DNA from: Welwitschia mirabilis
Taxonomy: Eukaryota; Gnetophyta; Gnetopsida; Welwitschiales
Length of the DNA stretch: 52,671 bases
NCBI GenBank assembly: GCA_051453625.1
Contig: JBOZIK010000001.1
Location: 41,499,898 to 41,552,568 of the forward strand
Direction: 5' to 3'
Below, in pieces: positions 1 to 10,525 of this stretch. Position numbers and translations under genes: made by a program. Position 1 is the stretch's first letter. Each line of letters opens with the position of its first letter. The notes beneath the pieces were generated by a model. It did not search any database. It saw only the letters and a list, made by a program, of their open reading frames with translations, and had not been told where the DNA came from.

Positions 1-254
1 AATGTAAAATAAACTCCTTTATTACATTGACTCTGTAATAAATTTAATTTAAAGTAAACTTAATGTAAAACTAATATTTAAAAAAACCAAATGTAAAAAT
101 AGTAATCTTTTTAAAAATAATAAATTTATAAAACTTAATAACTTTAATTAAAAAATTAATTTGAACTTAATAAATTTTTAAATATTAATAAATTAAAGAT
201 AATGTAAAAATAATAATTATATAAAAATAATAAATTTTAAAGAACTAGTTTATT
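1..254. other. AT-rich low-complexity DNA
   Basis: This stretch is almost entirely A and T, with recurring taatgtaaaa-like words. No ORF, RNA gene or transposon domain is visible. Confidence 0.6.
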
Positions 255-535
255 ACTTAGGGCTAGATTATAATAACTGGTAAAGCACTCTATAAGTTTG
301 AATTTAACTAACTTGAAAAATCTATGAGAACCCAAGTTATACTCACATTTTTGTTGAATATTACTATTATTTCTAAACCCAATATTAAATATTAAATGTT
401 TGAATAAACTGTAAGATAGTTTTTTTCTTAAGAGAATGTTTAATTTTATTAATTAGGACTAGATTATAATAATTGCTTAAGGAATTTATATTTTTAAATC
501 TAATTAACTTAAATAATTTAATCATATTTTTATTT
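255..535. repeat. Diverged direct repeat, about 197-bp spacing
   Basis: Two related segments begin near 255 and 452. Both contain CTAGATTATAATAA followed by a similar AT-rich tail with a TAACTT word and a CATATTTTT/CACATTTTT end. The second copy directly adjoins the tRNA-like relic at 572-650, so both may be the 3' part of a minus-strand SINE-like repeat, the first having lost its head. The sequence shows the repeat; the SINE assignment is inference. Confidence 0.5.
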
Positions 536-536
536 A

Positions 537-655
537 GTTGTATTATAATTTCTAGATAGTTAAAATGATATTCATGCTTGTGCTGAGAGTTAAACCTGTG
601 ATCTCACCGCTAGTATACCTACAACTTTGCCACTACACCAAGGCACGCTACATTG
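537..655 (-). mobile_element. tRNA-derived SINE-like relic
   Basis: On the minus strand this segment resembles a tRNA-derived head. An A-box-like TGGTGTAGTGG lies at 640-630 and a B-box-like AGGTTTAACTC at 597-587, with about 33 bases between them, the spacing expected of an internal RNA polymerase III promoter. It does not fold as a proper tRNA: the B box departs from GGTTCGANNCC and there is no clear acceptor stem, so it is not called a tRNA gene. Downstream on the minus strand comes an AT-rich body. A decayed tRNA pseudogene is the main alternative. Confidence 0.45.
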
Positions 656-1940
656 AAAAAAAGAATGCTTACTAACCAAGATAAAGCAATTAACAGGGGG
701 AAATAGTAGCTATAGATAGTGTTAAATCTGATTGAAATTTTTTTTTTTTGCATATCGAACGTGTCTTGGAAGCTCCCAAAACCTGCAAGTATAACTTATG
801 CACTTGCTTGAGAGCTATTTTACATAAATCTGGACTTCATCGCTCCTCGCCTCACATCAAATCCAAAGAATTTAAATGGTAACACATTTGCATATGGCAT
901 ATGCAAATTCAAAATTCAATCACATTTGCCATTTTTAAGCATTAAATCTATGTTCTGCGATATCAATCAACAGTTTCATAAACATAAAACACTAAAGAAT
1001 GTTGGATGGATGAAATAGAGACATGCTAAGGGAGTATTCCACAAACAGAGGCGTGAATTGAAATCAATGTTTTGCATATCAAATGCAGCAGAGAGAGGCG
1101 AGAGACAATGTGAAATTCGATTCTAAAATGTTAGGAAATGAAAAAAATGCATTTGAGATGCCCAACAAAAATCACAAAAGTTATTTTTAGATGAGGGCCT
1201 TACCTGTTTGTCTTAAGAAGAATGGATGATGGGCTAATTAAGGGTAAAATCTAAGAGGTAGCATGTATAATGAGTACAAATTTTTGATAAAACAACTTAA
1301 ACAGTGAGGCTCAATGCAGAGAAAAAACAAGTTTCAACCCAATGAATTTCCAAAAAAAGCTTGAAGATGATTAAGAAATGATAGATGAGGGATTAATTTA
1401 AAGGTTGAAGCAAGAAAAGGATAATAAGAAATAACATTCGTTTGATTAAAGCGTTTTTGTCAGAGGATGTCCATTACAATTTTTATCCGCTCTGACATTT
1501 CAGAAACGGCTGCCAGGTGTTGCAAATTCAGTTGAATTTTGACCAAAATTAGACTTTGAATGTCTGTTACTTGTGCGTCAGTTACCCTATGCATCTGCTC
1601 CAAGAATCTCACCCTTTTGGCCAAATGATAACACCATCCTGGACATTTCAGTGGCTAAGGATGGCCTCTCGCCAAATTAGAGTGTGTTTTAAGCTCATTT
1701 GGATGTTTTTAATGGAATAATAGCAAACATTGATCCACTATTATGGATAATCAAAAGAGCATAATTTTGGAGCATTTATAATCCTTTCTAGATGATTTTT
1801 TAAGCATGACCTATTACTAATCCCACTGGTGAACCTCTAATAGATAACTAATGAGGTTATGACAAGATTCTATAGCATGACGAACTTGGTAGATCTCTAA
1901 TAGATAATGATTTGTAACTAATGATTTGCAACCAATGGCT
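656..1940. other. Unassigned intergenic DNA
   Basis: Base composition is mixed and there is no ORF with recognisable similarity. A donor-like AG|GTAAGG is present on the minus strand near 1201, but no coding frame supports an exon there. The palindrome at 886-908 is listed separately. Confidence 0.5.
886..908. repeat. Perfect 11-bp-arm palindrome with octamer motifs
   Basis: The arms ATTTGCATATG and CATATGCAAAT are exact reverse complements separated by one G. Each arm holds an ATTTGCAT octamer, so the site is a symmetrical double octamer. No function is shown; a dimeric regulator site or a chance cruciform are both possible. Confidence 0.7.
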
Positions 1941-2170
1941 TATAATCAATAAATAATTAGTTCATCCATTACTAGATTTATAATGTAACTACTAATTAAT
2001 TTATTACTAAATTATTATTGTAATCACCAATCAATGCATTACCAGATTATTATTGTAACTGCTAATCAATCCATTATCAAATTATTATTATAACCTTTAA
2101 TCAATTTGTTAATAAATTATCATTATTATAACTGCTAATTTTTGTTACCAAATTATTGTTGTAACTGCCA
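1941..2170. repeat. 35-bp minisatellite, about 5-6 imperfect copies
   Basis: The word TTATTATTGTAA or a close variant recurs at steps of 35 bp (near 1976, 2011, 2046, 2081, 2116 and 2151), followed by a TAATCAATCCATTACCAA-like second half. The copies differ by scattered substitutions, indicating an old array. A less regular copy precedes 1976. Confidence 0.75.
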
Positions 2171-2960
2171 ACCTGAACCTATAAATTACCCTTTAGGCAT
2201 CCCATTTCTTGACCCTTTTTATATCAAAGTAGCTTATGAAATTAATGCACTTTGAGCTTCGCTTGTGAAAGAAGTTCTCATTGGTATTGGGCTACGTTTC
2301 CTTTGTTGAGGAATTAACGTTTGTAAGTGGATGTATTTGAAGTGCAATTGGTAATAAAATCAAGTGTGCCTCTTCTCAAATTCTCTCTCTATCTCTTCCT
2401 TATCCTTTATATTAATGTCAATTTAATACTACTCTAGATTAAATCTAATATTAATATAAAGAGTAAGGACTAACTTGCATGATAACAAGTTAGTAAATTA
2501 GTTGATTAATTGCATTTCGGACATTACATTTTATTTCAATTGCATTTTCTATTTTTGTTGCCTGTCATTCATCTCATTCAACATTTGCATTATTAATTTT
2601 ATTTTTTCTTACTTAATTAAAAAATACCAAAAATAATTTCTTTCTCTTTTGAATGATTTAATGTTTTAATATTCTTTTGTTTGCTTTACCAGTTTATGAC
2701 ATTTGGGTTACACCCTATATTAGCATCTGTCATATGCTCAGACTACAAGTTTAATTCATAAGTGAAGAAATATTTTATTAATGCATGCCTAAGAGATGGT
2801 CATTTACAAACTAGACTTCTTGAACATGATAAGCCTTCTCCAAAGTTATGAGATTGGAAGAGTTAATTCGCAGAAGAGTTGGTAGAAGTAGTAGCATTTT
2901 TGTGTTGTTTACTCTTATAAGAGTAAACATCTTCGCTTAAAGATGTAACAGCCATTGGAA
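2171..2960. other. Unassigned intergenic DNA
   Basis: AT-rich DNA with pyrimidine-rich patches around 2380-2420. No gene, RNA or transposon protein is recognised. Confidence 0.5.
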
Positions 2961-3049
2961 AGATCTATCCCAAAAACCTCAAAAGATTTCTCTGTAGTGA
3001 TATTTATAGTGAAATGGAGAAAAGCATCCATGATAGATTTGGGAGGGTC

Positions 3050-3790
3050 AATGGATGTATCCCTATTAAACTTAGAGTGAGGAGATTCCTCTTATGGGTT
3101 AGCTTTTGGCAATTTTAAATGAGATGTTTCTGATTGTGATAATAGTTATAGCTCCCTAGCAAACCAAGGTAACCAAAAATTGAGACTTATAATAATCCTG
3201 AAAACCTTTGATGACAAAGCCGTAGATGCTAAATCGATAATAATCCATGCATGTTTGCTTAGATTAACATTACTTGATGGTTCTCGCTCTTTTGTAATGA
3301 ATGTACCTAAATTTTTGCATAAATATGGAATAAGAGACCAAAATGATCCCTTTAAATTTGGGAATTTGATCAAAATGGGCACCTTCATAGATGCATGCTC
3401 ATTAATTTCAAAAATCTTAATCCACTGTTTCAGAAAAAGAAGGGTCTAACCTACATACCTAGGTCGTGAAACGGAAAGGGGAAAAAACCTTTAGAACAAT
3501 TGAAGACAAAAGTGCATGAAAAGCTTTGAGCTCCCAATCCTTGCCAATCTATGCCAAATCGACTTTTGGTGATGGTGGAGGACCAACAAAAAAAACCAAG
3601 AGCATGCAAGGATATAAAATCTCTATAGACCATATCATATTTAAATGTCACATTGACTTTGTAGATAATAGGGAGAGACAAAGAATCTACGTCATTGTCC
3701 ATAACTACTCCAAAACGCTCAAAACCTTCCTTTATTAAATCTTATGACTCAAGGGAAAACTCCCAAAACTCTATGAAGCATGTATTTTAT
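3050..3790 (-). pseudogene. Broken LINE-type ORF with DUF4283/zinc-knuckle-like region
   Basis: Read on the minus strand, several frames together resemble the DUF4283 region found in plant L1-type LINE ORF1 and related zinc-knuckle proteins. The pieces include FFVGPPSP (near 3570), then a stretch at 3388-3146 with KVPILIKFPNLKGSFWSL, a site where this family has a V-W-hydrophobic-PGLP-like motif, and finally a residual LYHYHNQKHL where a C-x2-C-x4-H knuckle would be expected. The cysteines are lost, and stops and frame changes separate the parts. The open plus-strand frame at 3180-3449 is its shadow. The assignment rests on motif order by eye and is moderate. Confidence 0.45.
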
Positions 3791-5740
3791 CGAAGAAGCT
3801 AAACTACCTTCCAAGTTATGTACTACATGCATTGAGATGATGACAAGTGACATAGAATTTGAAACTTGTGGTGTACATTTATTAAACTGTTTAGTCCGCT
3901 CAGAATTTTATGACTTTGGACATGATTTGTATTTGGCATGGCTCTGGCTCTATGCTTCTTTTTGGTCTTGAACGGAAGTTTACCGGCCCTTTTTACATGA
4001 CTTGTCGTACTCAAATTCCGATTACCGACCACACGAATTATTTACGTTACGGCATTTGACACTTACTCCTCCTCTTTTCTTAACGACGGAGGAAGGCGGC
4101 GCGTCAAAAGGTTGGAAAATGATAAGTCAACAGGAAACGCAGGTTTTATAACATTGCACACGTTTCATGTCATGTGTTATCACACAAATTGCATGAACAT
4201 GGTCATGTTTATGTTGCGCAGGTTAATCAAATTTTAAATATTTATATTAATAGCATCTTCAAACTCACCAAACACGACGCCACCTTACAATAACATATGA
4301 CAATTGTATATTTCAGAGTGGCAATTTGCCGTAATTTATACTTATCACGCAGTTGAAGGGAGAGAATGACCATCATACATGTGATACGAAAATATGATCT
4401 GACGCTCACCTCTTCTCCCTTCCTATCACCACCAAGCCGTTGCGCTTTTTATGTTAGCACTCTCACTCAAGTTGACGCAGATTAACAGCAACAATGGGTT
4501 AAACAGCCTTCTATCTCTTATATAAGGTGTATAAATGCAATGCACACCACAAGTTTGACATATACATACAACTTATCATCACCTAAACATAGGCAGTGAC
4601 TCAGAATCCGGACGCAGCACCAACGCTGTGCATGCTCTGTTGTAACACTTGTGCCGACCTTTCCGAGACTCCTGCTCGCGCTGTACATAGAAACAACAAA
4701 CTTGTGTTAATGACCCGAGCCACAGTTATCTGATACCGGCCATTGCTTTCGTGCATGTGCGAAGGCGGAGAGACTGTACGCTACAGCAATCTGGCGTTTT
4801 CGACATGTGAGCGGTACAGGCAACAACTTTGGCAGGCCAGAGGCGTGTATAATTTTGACTCAAACATAGGGATTCGTACTTATGATGCCAGCAAAGCAGG
4901 AGCCCCACCGACAAGACAGCCTTCGGCTGAGGACCACACAGAGGAGCCCAGTGGGCACAAAAGTCGAATATTCCCGACGTACATCCGTTTTGAGAAGAGT
5001 TCTTACGTGTAACCCCAATGAATGAACTCGCACCTTGCTTGTATCTTTTAAGCGCGGGGGGTGATGTGTGAAAAGGAGGCTGCCGGATGGCTGCTTTACA
5101 TGTGTTTTACATCTCCACGCACGTTCTGCGCGTACTCTTGTTTGGTACTGGGTAGTTGGTACGACGACCTTTGGCCTTTTCTTAATTACAATTACTTTTT
5201 GCCCACTTGTACGCTCTTCACTTCAACCACATTTGGTGCGGCAAACATGTATTAACTAAAACGAATGCCTTCCATCTCATATCATCTGTCTTTAGCCAAG
5301 TGGATGGTACCCTACTTGACACTGGCTGAATCGCGCATAGATTATTTACTTCCAAAAAATCTTGTGGTCCCGCGCTTCATCGGGCCGTCGTGTCCGTTCA
5401 CGTCGTTTTTTTTGGACGCCNNNNNNNNNNACAGAACGAGAGGAATAGTCCGCGCCGGCAATCCAGATGGTGACATACCGAGACGGATGAGTCACGGCTT
5501 ATGAGTCGTCCACCAGGAGCACTATCGGATTCGGAGGTGGAGTTGTTATACATGTTTGCTACTGCAATCGAAAGATCTCACGGAGTTACCGTGCTCATAG
5601 CGGCACCTCCCACTTTACTTTTCCGCGCGGAATTCGCCGACGACTATTCCATATTAGATCTCTTTGATAATATCTTCAATGTTGACAACGAGGGGCACTG
5701 CTGCCACGTCATTTTTAAAATAAAGTTGGAGGGGCCTTAG
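3791..5740. promoter_or_regulatory. CpG-rich upstream region of the transporter gene
   Basis: From about 3950 the composition shifts to higher GC, with many CG dinucleotides such as GGCGGCGCGTC near 4098, in contrast to the CpG-poor DNA on either side. No frame here resembles a known protein. A TATATAA at 4519-4525 could be the TATA box of a separate or distal transcript. An ACGT-core bZIP-like element, GCCACGTCAT, lies at 5703-5712. A 10-N gap at 5421-5430 interrupts the region. The most economical reading is an unmethylated promoter or enhancer domain of the downstream gene; an unannotated non-coding transcript is an alternative. Confidence 0.45.
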
Positions 5741-5756
5741 GCAATAGCGTCAGTCC

Positions 5757-5763
5757 ATAAATA
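5757..5763 (+). promoter_or_regulatory. Candidate TATA box of the transporter gene
   Basis: ATAAATA (within CATAAATAC) lies 165 bases before the start codon. Plant TATA boxes usually sit about 25-35 bases before transcription start, placing the start near 5788-5795 and giving a short leader of about 130 bases. This is inferred from position and composition only. Confidence 0.45.
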
Positions 5764-5787
5764 CGGCATCGCCTCCCTTCGTTTCAG

Positions 5788-5799
5788 ATGTACTACTAG
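5788..5799 (+). other. Possible minimal upstream ORF
   Basis: ATG-TAC-TAC-TAG forms a three-codon ORF at the predicted transcript 5' end. Whether it is transcribed depends on where transcription starts, so any translational effect is speculative. Confidence 0.25.
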
Positions 5800-5921
5800 T
5801 GTTGTGTCGAGATAGCAGCAGCAGAGGTGAGCAAAGCGCGAGCTCTGTGTGGTGTGTGTGGAACAGAAGAGAAGCATTATCCGAAATCTTTCTGTGGGTC
5901 TTGTCTTTCGTGCTTTGTGTC

Positions 5922-7804
5922 ATGGCAGAGGCCGCGGGTTCCAACTGGAGGAAAAAGGAGGCGTTGAGATGGCTAGGTTTTGTTACAGCGATCTGGGTGC
6001 AGGCAATCGCGGGAAACAACTACACGTTTTCGAACTATTCTGAGGCATTAAAGACAATCATGGGGCTTAACCAGGTGCAACTCAACAATCTGGGCGTGGC
6101 CAAAGACGTGGGGAAGGCCTTTGGATTAGTTGCAGGCTTCGCGTCCGATTACCTTCCGGCATGGCTTATCCTCCTTATTGGTTCCCTCGAGGGTTTTGTA
6201 GGCTACGGTGCGCAATGGCTGGTCGTCAGTCAGAGAATTCGTCCGATTCCATACTGGCAAGTAAGAACAAACCTTTTCATGTACAATATTTTTTCTCCTT
6301 CAGAAACATGAACAGATACAGAAAGCCTGGTGAAAGGCACTCAGATTAACGATTGGAAATGAACAAAATGTGGACAGATGTGCGTGTTTTTGTGCATGGG
6401 CGGAAACAGCACCACGTGGATGAACACCGCTGTGCTTGTGACATGCATAAGAAACTTCAAGAGAAACAGAGGACCAGTTGTAGGCATACTCAAGGGTTAC
6501 ATTGGGCTCAGCACAGCCATATTCACGGATCTCTGCAGCGCACTCTTCTCCAGTAGCGCCTCCTCGTTTCTGATGATGCTCACGCTCATCCCCGGCGCCG
6601 TTTGCGTAAGTTCGATGATATTCTTTCGACCACTCCCCTCCGCCACCAACGAAGCAGAAGAAAAGAGGGAGTCCTCCAAGTTTGGCCTATTCAATGCCAT
6701 CGCAGTCATTGTAGCCGTTTACTTGTTGGCTTTTGATATAACCGGCGAGCACGGTGTCGTTCTCTCGCGTAGCTTTGCAGCGTTTCTTCTAATTCTGCTC
6801 GCAGCGCCGCTGGTTGTGCCTTTGAAAGTCTTGCTTGAGGGTAGCAGCTGCTCGTCCGATGTCGAAAGCCAAATTCGACAGCCACTAATCCAAGACCAAG
6901 ATAAGCAAGATGAATCGGTGACCAAAGGTAAGGATGATAAGAGAGAAGAACTTGCGCTGAAAGGAGAGTCTGGCGAAGGAAGACCAAGACTAGGGGAGGA
7001 TCACACCATAATGCAGGCTCTAAGGAACGTCGATTTCTGGTTGTTGTTCTTTGCTTTTCTGTGCGGGGTGGGCACGGGAATGGCCGTGATAAACAACATG
7101 GGTCAAATCGGGCAAGCCATGGGCTACTCTGATGTCTCCGTCTTTGTCTCTCTCATCAGTATTTGGGGCTTCTTTGGCAGGATCGGTGCCGGCTCCATCT
7201 CCGAGCACTTCCTCAAGTATTGACTTTCGCTCTCCTTCTGTATCTTATCTTTGCCTTGTTTCTTGTTTTTCACAAGACAGATAAACGAATGGGCTGCTGA
7301 AACAGGAAAGCGGGAGTGCCAAGGCCGGTGTGGATGGCGGCGTCACAAGTTCTAATGGTGGTTGGATACGCGGTGATGAGTGTCGGGATGGGGGTCTGGA
7401 GTCTATACATGGGCTCAATTGTGGTGGGGATCTGCTATGGCGTTCGGTTATCTGTTTCTGTGCCAACGGCGTCGGAGCTGTTCGGACTCAAGTACTACGG
7501 AATCATTTATAATTTCTTAATATTAAACTTGCCCATCGGGTCGCTTCTGTTCTCGGGACTGTTAGCGGGATTTCTGTACGACATCGAAGCAGCCAAGGAC
7601 GATGGCGGGGAAGATAGCAAGTGCGTTGGAGCGCATTGCTACAGGATGGTCTTCATTGTAATGGCTGTAGTGTGCATTTTGGGGTTGGCCTTGGACCTCC
7701 TCCTGAGCCTGCGCACAAGGGCCCTGTACCGAAACATATTCGAGTCGAGGAAGAGCGAAAAGAGCAGCAGCACCCCCTCCACCAAAGCGCCGAGCGACAA
7801 ATGA
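5922..7804 (+). CDS. Nodulin-like major facilitator superfamily transporter (NFD4-like)
   Basis: Three exons, 5922-6260, 6378-7216 and 7306-7804, join in frame to 558 residues, with GT-AG introns in phase 0 and phase 2. The ATG (context GTCATGGCA) is the only in-frame methionine upstream of the conserved region. The protein is a polytopic membrane protein of the plant nodulin-like/MFS family that includes Arabidopsis NFD4. Its N-terminal half (about 14-260) carries NNYTFSNYSEALK, YWQMCVFLCMGGNSTTW across the first splice junction, and LKGYIGLSTAIFT. A charged, probably cytosolic loop spans 266-325. The C-terminal half starts with DFWLLFFAFLCGVGTGMA (332-349) and has NNMGQIGQAMGY, GRIGAGSISE, PTASELFGLKYYGIIYN and a CVGAHCYRMVF segment before the last membrane helix. 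Length and a roughly 12-helix pattern fit the family. The substrate is unknown; NFD4 itself is implicated in nuclear fusion during reproduction, which need not apply here. No frameshift or missing block is visible. Confidence 0.93.
6261..6377 (+). other. Intron 1 of the transporter gene (117 bp, phase 0)
   Basis: The donor is CAA|GTAAG after Q113 and the acceptor is TGGACAG|ATG. Removing it joins PYWQ to MCVFLCMGG, a continuous conserved motif in this family. Reading through would end at a stop at 6309-6311. Confidence 0.93.
7217..7305 (+). other. Intron 2 of the transporter gene (89 bp, phase 2)
   Basis: The donor is CTCAA|GTATTG and the acceptor is AAACAG|GAAAG. The split lysine codon (K393) restores the frame into KAGVPRPVW, which aligns with the family's conserved (K/R)-x-G-(I/V)-PRPVW segment. 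The donor is weaker than that of intron 1. Confidence 0.9.
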
Positions 7805-8290
7805 GATCAGATACGGATGGACGCCAGTGCAACGCCGTGTAACATTAGCAAAATTTGCATCTCCGCTCCCTTAGTGGGAGAGAGAGAAGGAGATGGAAGG
7901 GGACTTCTGCGGCGTTTGTTTCCCTACCATGGCGAAGAAAGTCATCTATCTTATCTTCCAATAATCCGATTGTTGGAAAAACGGCGTCCATCTGGGCAAC
8001 ACGCACGTGAATTTCTCAGAGCCAATGTGAGACGTGTTGTGTCTAGTTTGGGAAGGTAGCCGCCACACCAGATGGAATAATGAAAGAAATATGTAGTAGC
8101 GACGCAGGGAGCCCTCGAGGGAAACCCACGTTCTGTTTATTGTACTTGACCATGGACGTCACTGTATTTGAGTTTAAGAGAAGCTCGATGTTGATGGAGT
8201 ATCTGATAATGTATGAAGATTAATGTTGAAAGTGAATGTTTTGGAATATTAAACTTGAGAGTACAATAACTATAACGGAATGATTTAACT
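7805..8290 (+). other. 3' untranslated and flanking region of the transporter gene
   Basis: GC-rich sequence continues for about 300 bases after the stop, then becomes AT-rich. AATAATGAAA at 8076-8085 and AATATTAAA near 8246 are possible poly(A) elements. No second gene is seen; small frames at 7817-8059 have no family features. Confidence 0.45.
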
Positions 8291-8594
8291 ATAGCTAGAG
8301 CCTTTATTGTTCAAAATTATCGCTGGCGTTGATGGTATATATGTTATAATAGGTAATTAATGCGTTGTTTTGGATTGAGATGAAGCTCTAGTACGGCATT
8401 GAAGTACAAGTTCACATCCCGTGAGGCTATGCCCATACGCATTATGTGGGATTTGGTTGGGGCTACCTACAAACCCGTTAACTCTTGCCCCTACCAAATA
8501 ACAGTAAGGAGGGCTTGCCAAGCTTGCTGCTTTTTATTATTAATGCTTCTCATCTCTTGATCCTCTTGGAATGGCTATCTTTAAGATGTTGGTT
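8291..8594. other. Unassigned intergenic DNA
   Basis: This is the edge of the CpG-rich island. No gene or transposon signature is recognised. Confidence 0.45.
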
Positions 8595-8678
8595 AATTTT
8601 GATAAATAGACTCCTTACAAAAACACAAATTGTTAAATTTTGATAAATAGACTCCTTACAAAAACACAAATTGTTAAA
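8595..8678. repeat. Perfect 41-bp tandem duplication
   Basis: Positions 8595-8635 recur without mismatch at 8636-8676; both contain GATAAATAGACTCCTTAC. Perfect identity in a window where other repeats are heavily mutated points to a recent slippage or repair event, or an assembly duplication. Confidence 0.9.
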
Positions 8679-10106
8679 AGAGGATCTACATAGATTTATG
8701 TTAGCACCCATTTTATTAAAAAGATCCTTAGTAGGCAAACTTTTCTTGGTGATTTTATTTGAAACTAGCTTAAGCTTTGAAGCTAAAATGGAAAGTTGCC
8801 AATTCTTGAAAAGAGAATATCAAGTTGTTGGATGTGAAGTTGGATAGGCTAGATAAGTGAGGTAATTCAACTTATCTAACCGTGGTTCATTGTCTTCTAT
8901 TTTAAAATGCATTAGAAACCAACTTATTTTAATTAGTTAGTAAATGAAAAATTTAAAGTGAAATGATTCAAATATATTTAAAGAGTTAAAGTAAAATTTT
9001 AACTGTTTTTTATAATAATGAAAACATAAGAATTTGGTGATGTGAAATAGAGATGGTATTCTATAACTTTGAAGACATAAGAGGTAAGGTTTTAAATATT
9101 TCTATAATCCTCTCTCTTTACATGGGGGATCCAAATAATGTAAATGTTGTTGAATATAGCTCCCAAGTAGAGTCATCATATAATTCTAAAGATAGAATAG
9201 TAGGTGTATATTTTTATTTTATTCCTCTTAATGATTTATTGAAGTATCACACTACCTCTCTTACCTTGATGCACTTTCTTAGAAATCTTAGGTTATCTTC
9301 CAAGATTGTTTTCTTTCTTGGAATATATTAATTTGTTTATAATGCGTTATGGTGTCATTGATTCTCATGCAAAGTATTTTGCTTTTTTTTATTTCTTTTT
9401 ACTGTTTAAGTTCCTTAAAATCTTAATGGTAGAGAAATCTATTTCTATATGTGCTTTTGTCCCTTGTCATGTTGTCTTAATAGTTTGACAATAAGAAACC
9501 AATTTTTGATGTTAACACTGTGATGTAGCTTATTTTGTGGAATTGTCAGATTTGCCTCTTAATTCTAAGAAATTTAAGTCTTAAGATTATTAAGCTCCTT
9601 GGACTAATTACTAAAATTCAAAAATGTTATTCCTTGCTTGGAATACAAGAAGGTATTTTGTTAATATAAATTTGAATAACAAAAATAAAGTTTTACCACT
9701 CAAAGTTAGTTTTGTTATTCATTAGTAATAGGTTATTAACTTTAATCTTCCAAATTCCTCTAACTGTTGCCATAAGGAAGGTCATTTATCTAACTACTAT
9801 CATCTTTTTTAATGAAAGAAGTTTATTGATGAACTTCATAAGAACAAAGCTCAAACTCCTCATGCTTTGAGGTTTCTTTTCTAGCTAAAATACTTCATGT
9901 AATATTAAAAAGCATATAACAATGAAAAAAATCAAATATTTAATTTTAATCAACTAGAAAAGAGAAAGAAGTTGATGCTTCTTTATTCAGGAAGATCCAA
10001 TTCACAAAATGCACACATTGTTGTTTAAATTAATGCTCTAAAAAAAAGAAGAAATTAAGTGTAAAAGACTTTAAAATAGTGGAATCATGTAAATGACCTA
10101 GTCGTA
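8679..10106. other. Unclassified decayed DNA
   Basis: AT-rich sequence with a 92-codon open frame at 9053-9331 (plus) that lacks recognisable motifs. Local base use resembles the surrounding mutated repeats, so it is not called a gene. Confidence 0.4.
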
Positions 10107-10525
10107 ATGGACTTCAAAAAAGCTAAATATTTTAATGGATGCACTTATCTTATTAGAGAGTCCTTAAAGGATGTTAATAAAACATCTAATCTATTTAAAA
10201 TTTTAGAAGTCAGTTATGAGAACCTTATAGATCTTAACCTGAACATGATTGTTGATTTATCTGATAAAGAGAGGATGTCATTCCCACATGTTCATGATTA
10301 TATGTTTTTAGAATGTCCAAGGGCTCACAACAAGTCATTGGAGAAGGAGAGCTAGGAATTTCATTTAGGAATATGCCATGTCTCATAATTTCATATTATT
10401 ACAGGAAGTTAAAATCTATAAAGAAGAAACGAAATTTGTTTAGGAAGTTATTTATTACAAATAATGTTGCATTTACAATAGAACCTTTTACTAGTAAAGG
10501 TAATTTTTTTATTATGCCTCATTAA
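10107..10525 (+). pseudogene. Unrecognised decayed ORF pair
   Basis: Two overlapping plus frames, 10107-10355 and 10313-10525, read as a continuous hydrophilic protein-like segment with one frame shift, from FKKAKYFNG through KLFITNNVAFTIEPF. Traces of a further frame continue to about 11040, including a STLHIFMKCKSS piece that could be the H-x-F-x2-C zinc-binding end of a LINE reverse transcriptase. I do not recognise the family. A decayed transposon protein is more likely than a host gene. Confidence 0.25.

Noticed and set aside
572-650. Functional tRNA gene on the minus strand
   Set aside because: A- and B-box-like motifs are present, but no cloverleaf with a proper acceptor stem could be formed by eye.
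1941-2170. CRISPR-like array
   Set aside because: The 35-bp repeats are contiguous with no spacers; this is a minisatellite in eukaryotic DNA.
3180-3449. Open 89-codon plus-strand frame
   Set aside because: It lies opposite the minus-strand DUF4283-like remnant and has no features of its own.
4743-5504. Several 60-90-codon frames in the GC-richer upstream region
   Set aside because: No family motifs, some have non-ATG starts, one crosses the 10-N gap, and there is no splice pattern linking them. GC-rich DNA yields chance open frames.
6497-7466. Minus-strand and alternative-frame ORFs over the transporter
   Set aside because: They are shadows of the well-supported three-exon gene.
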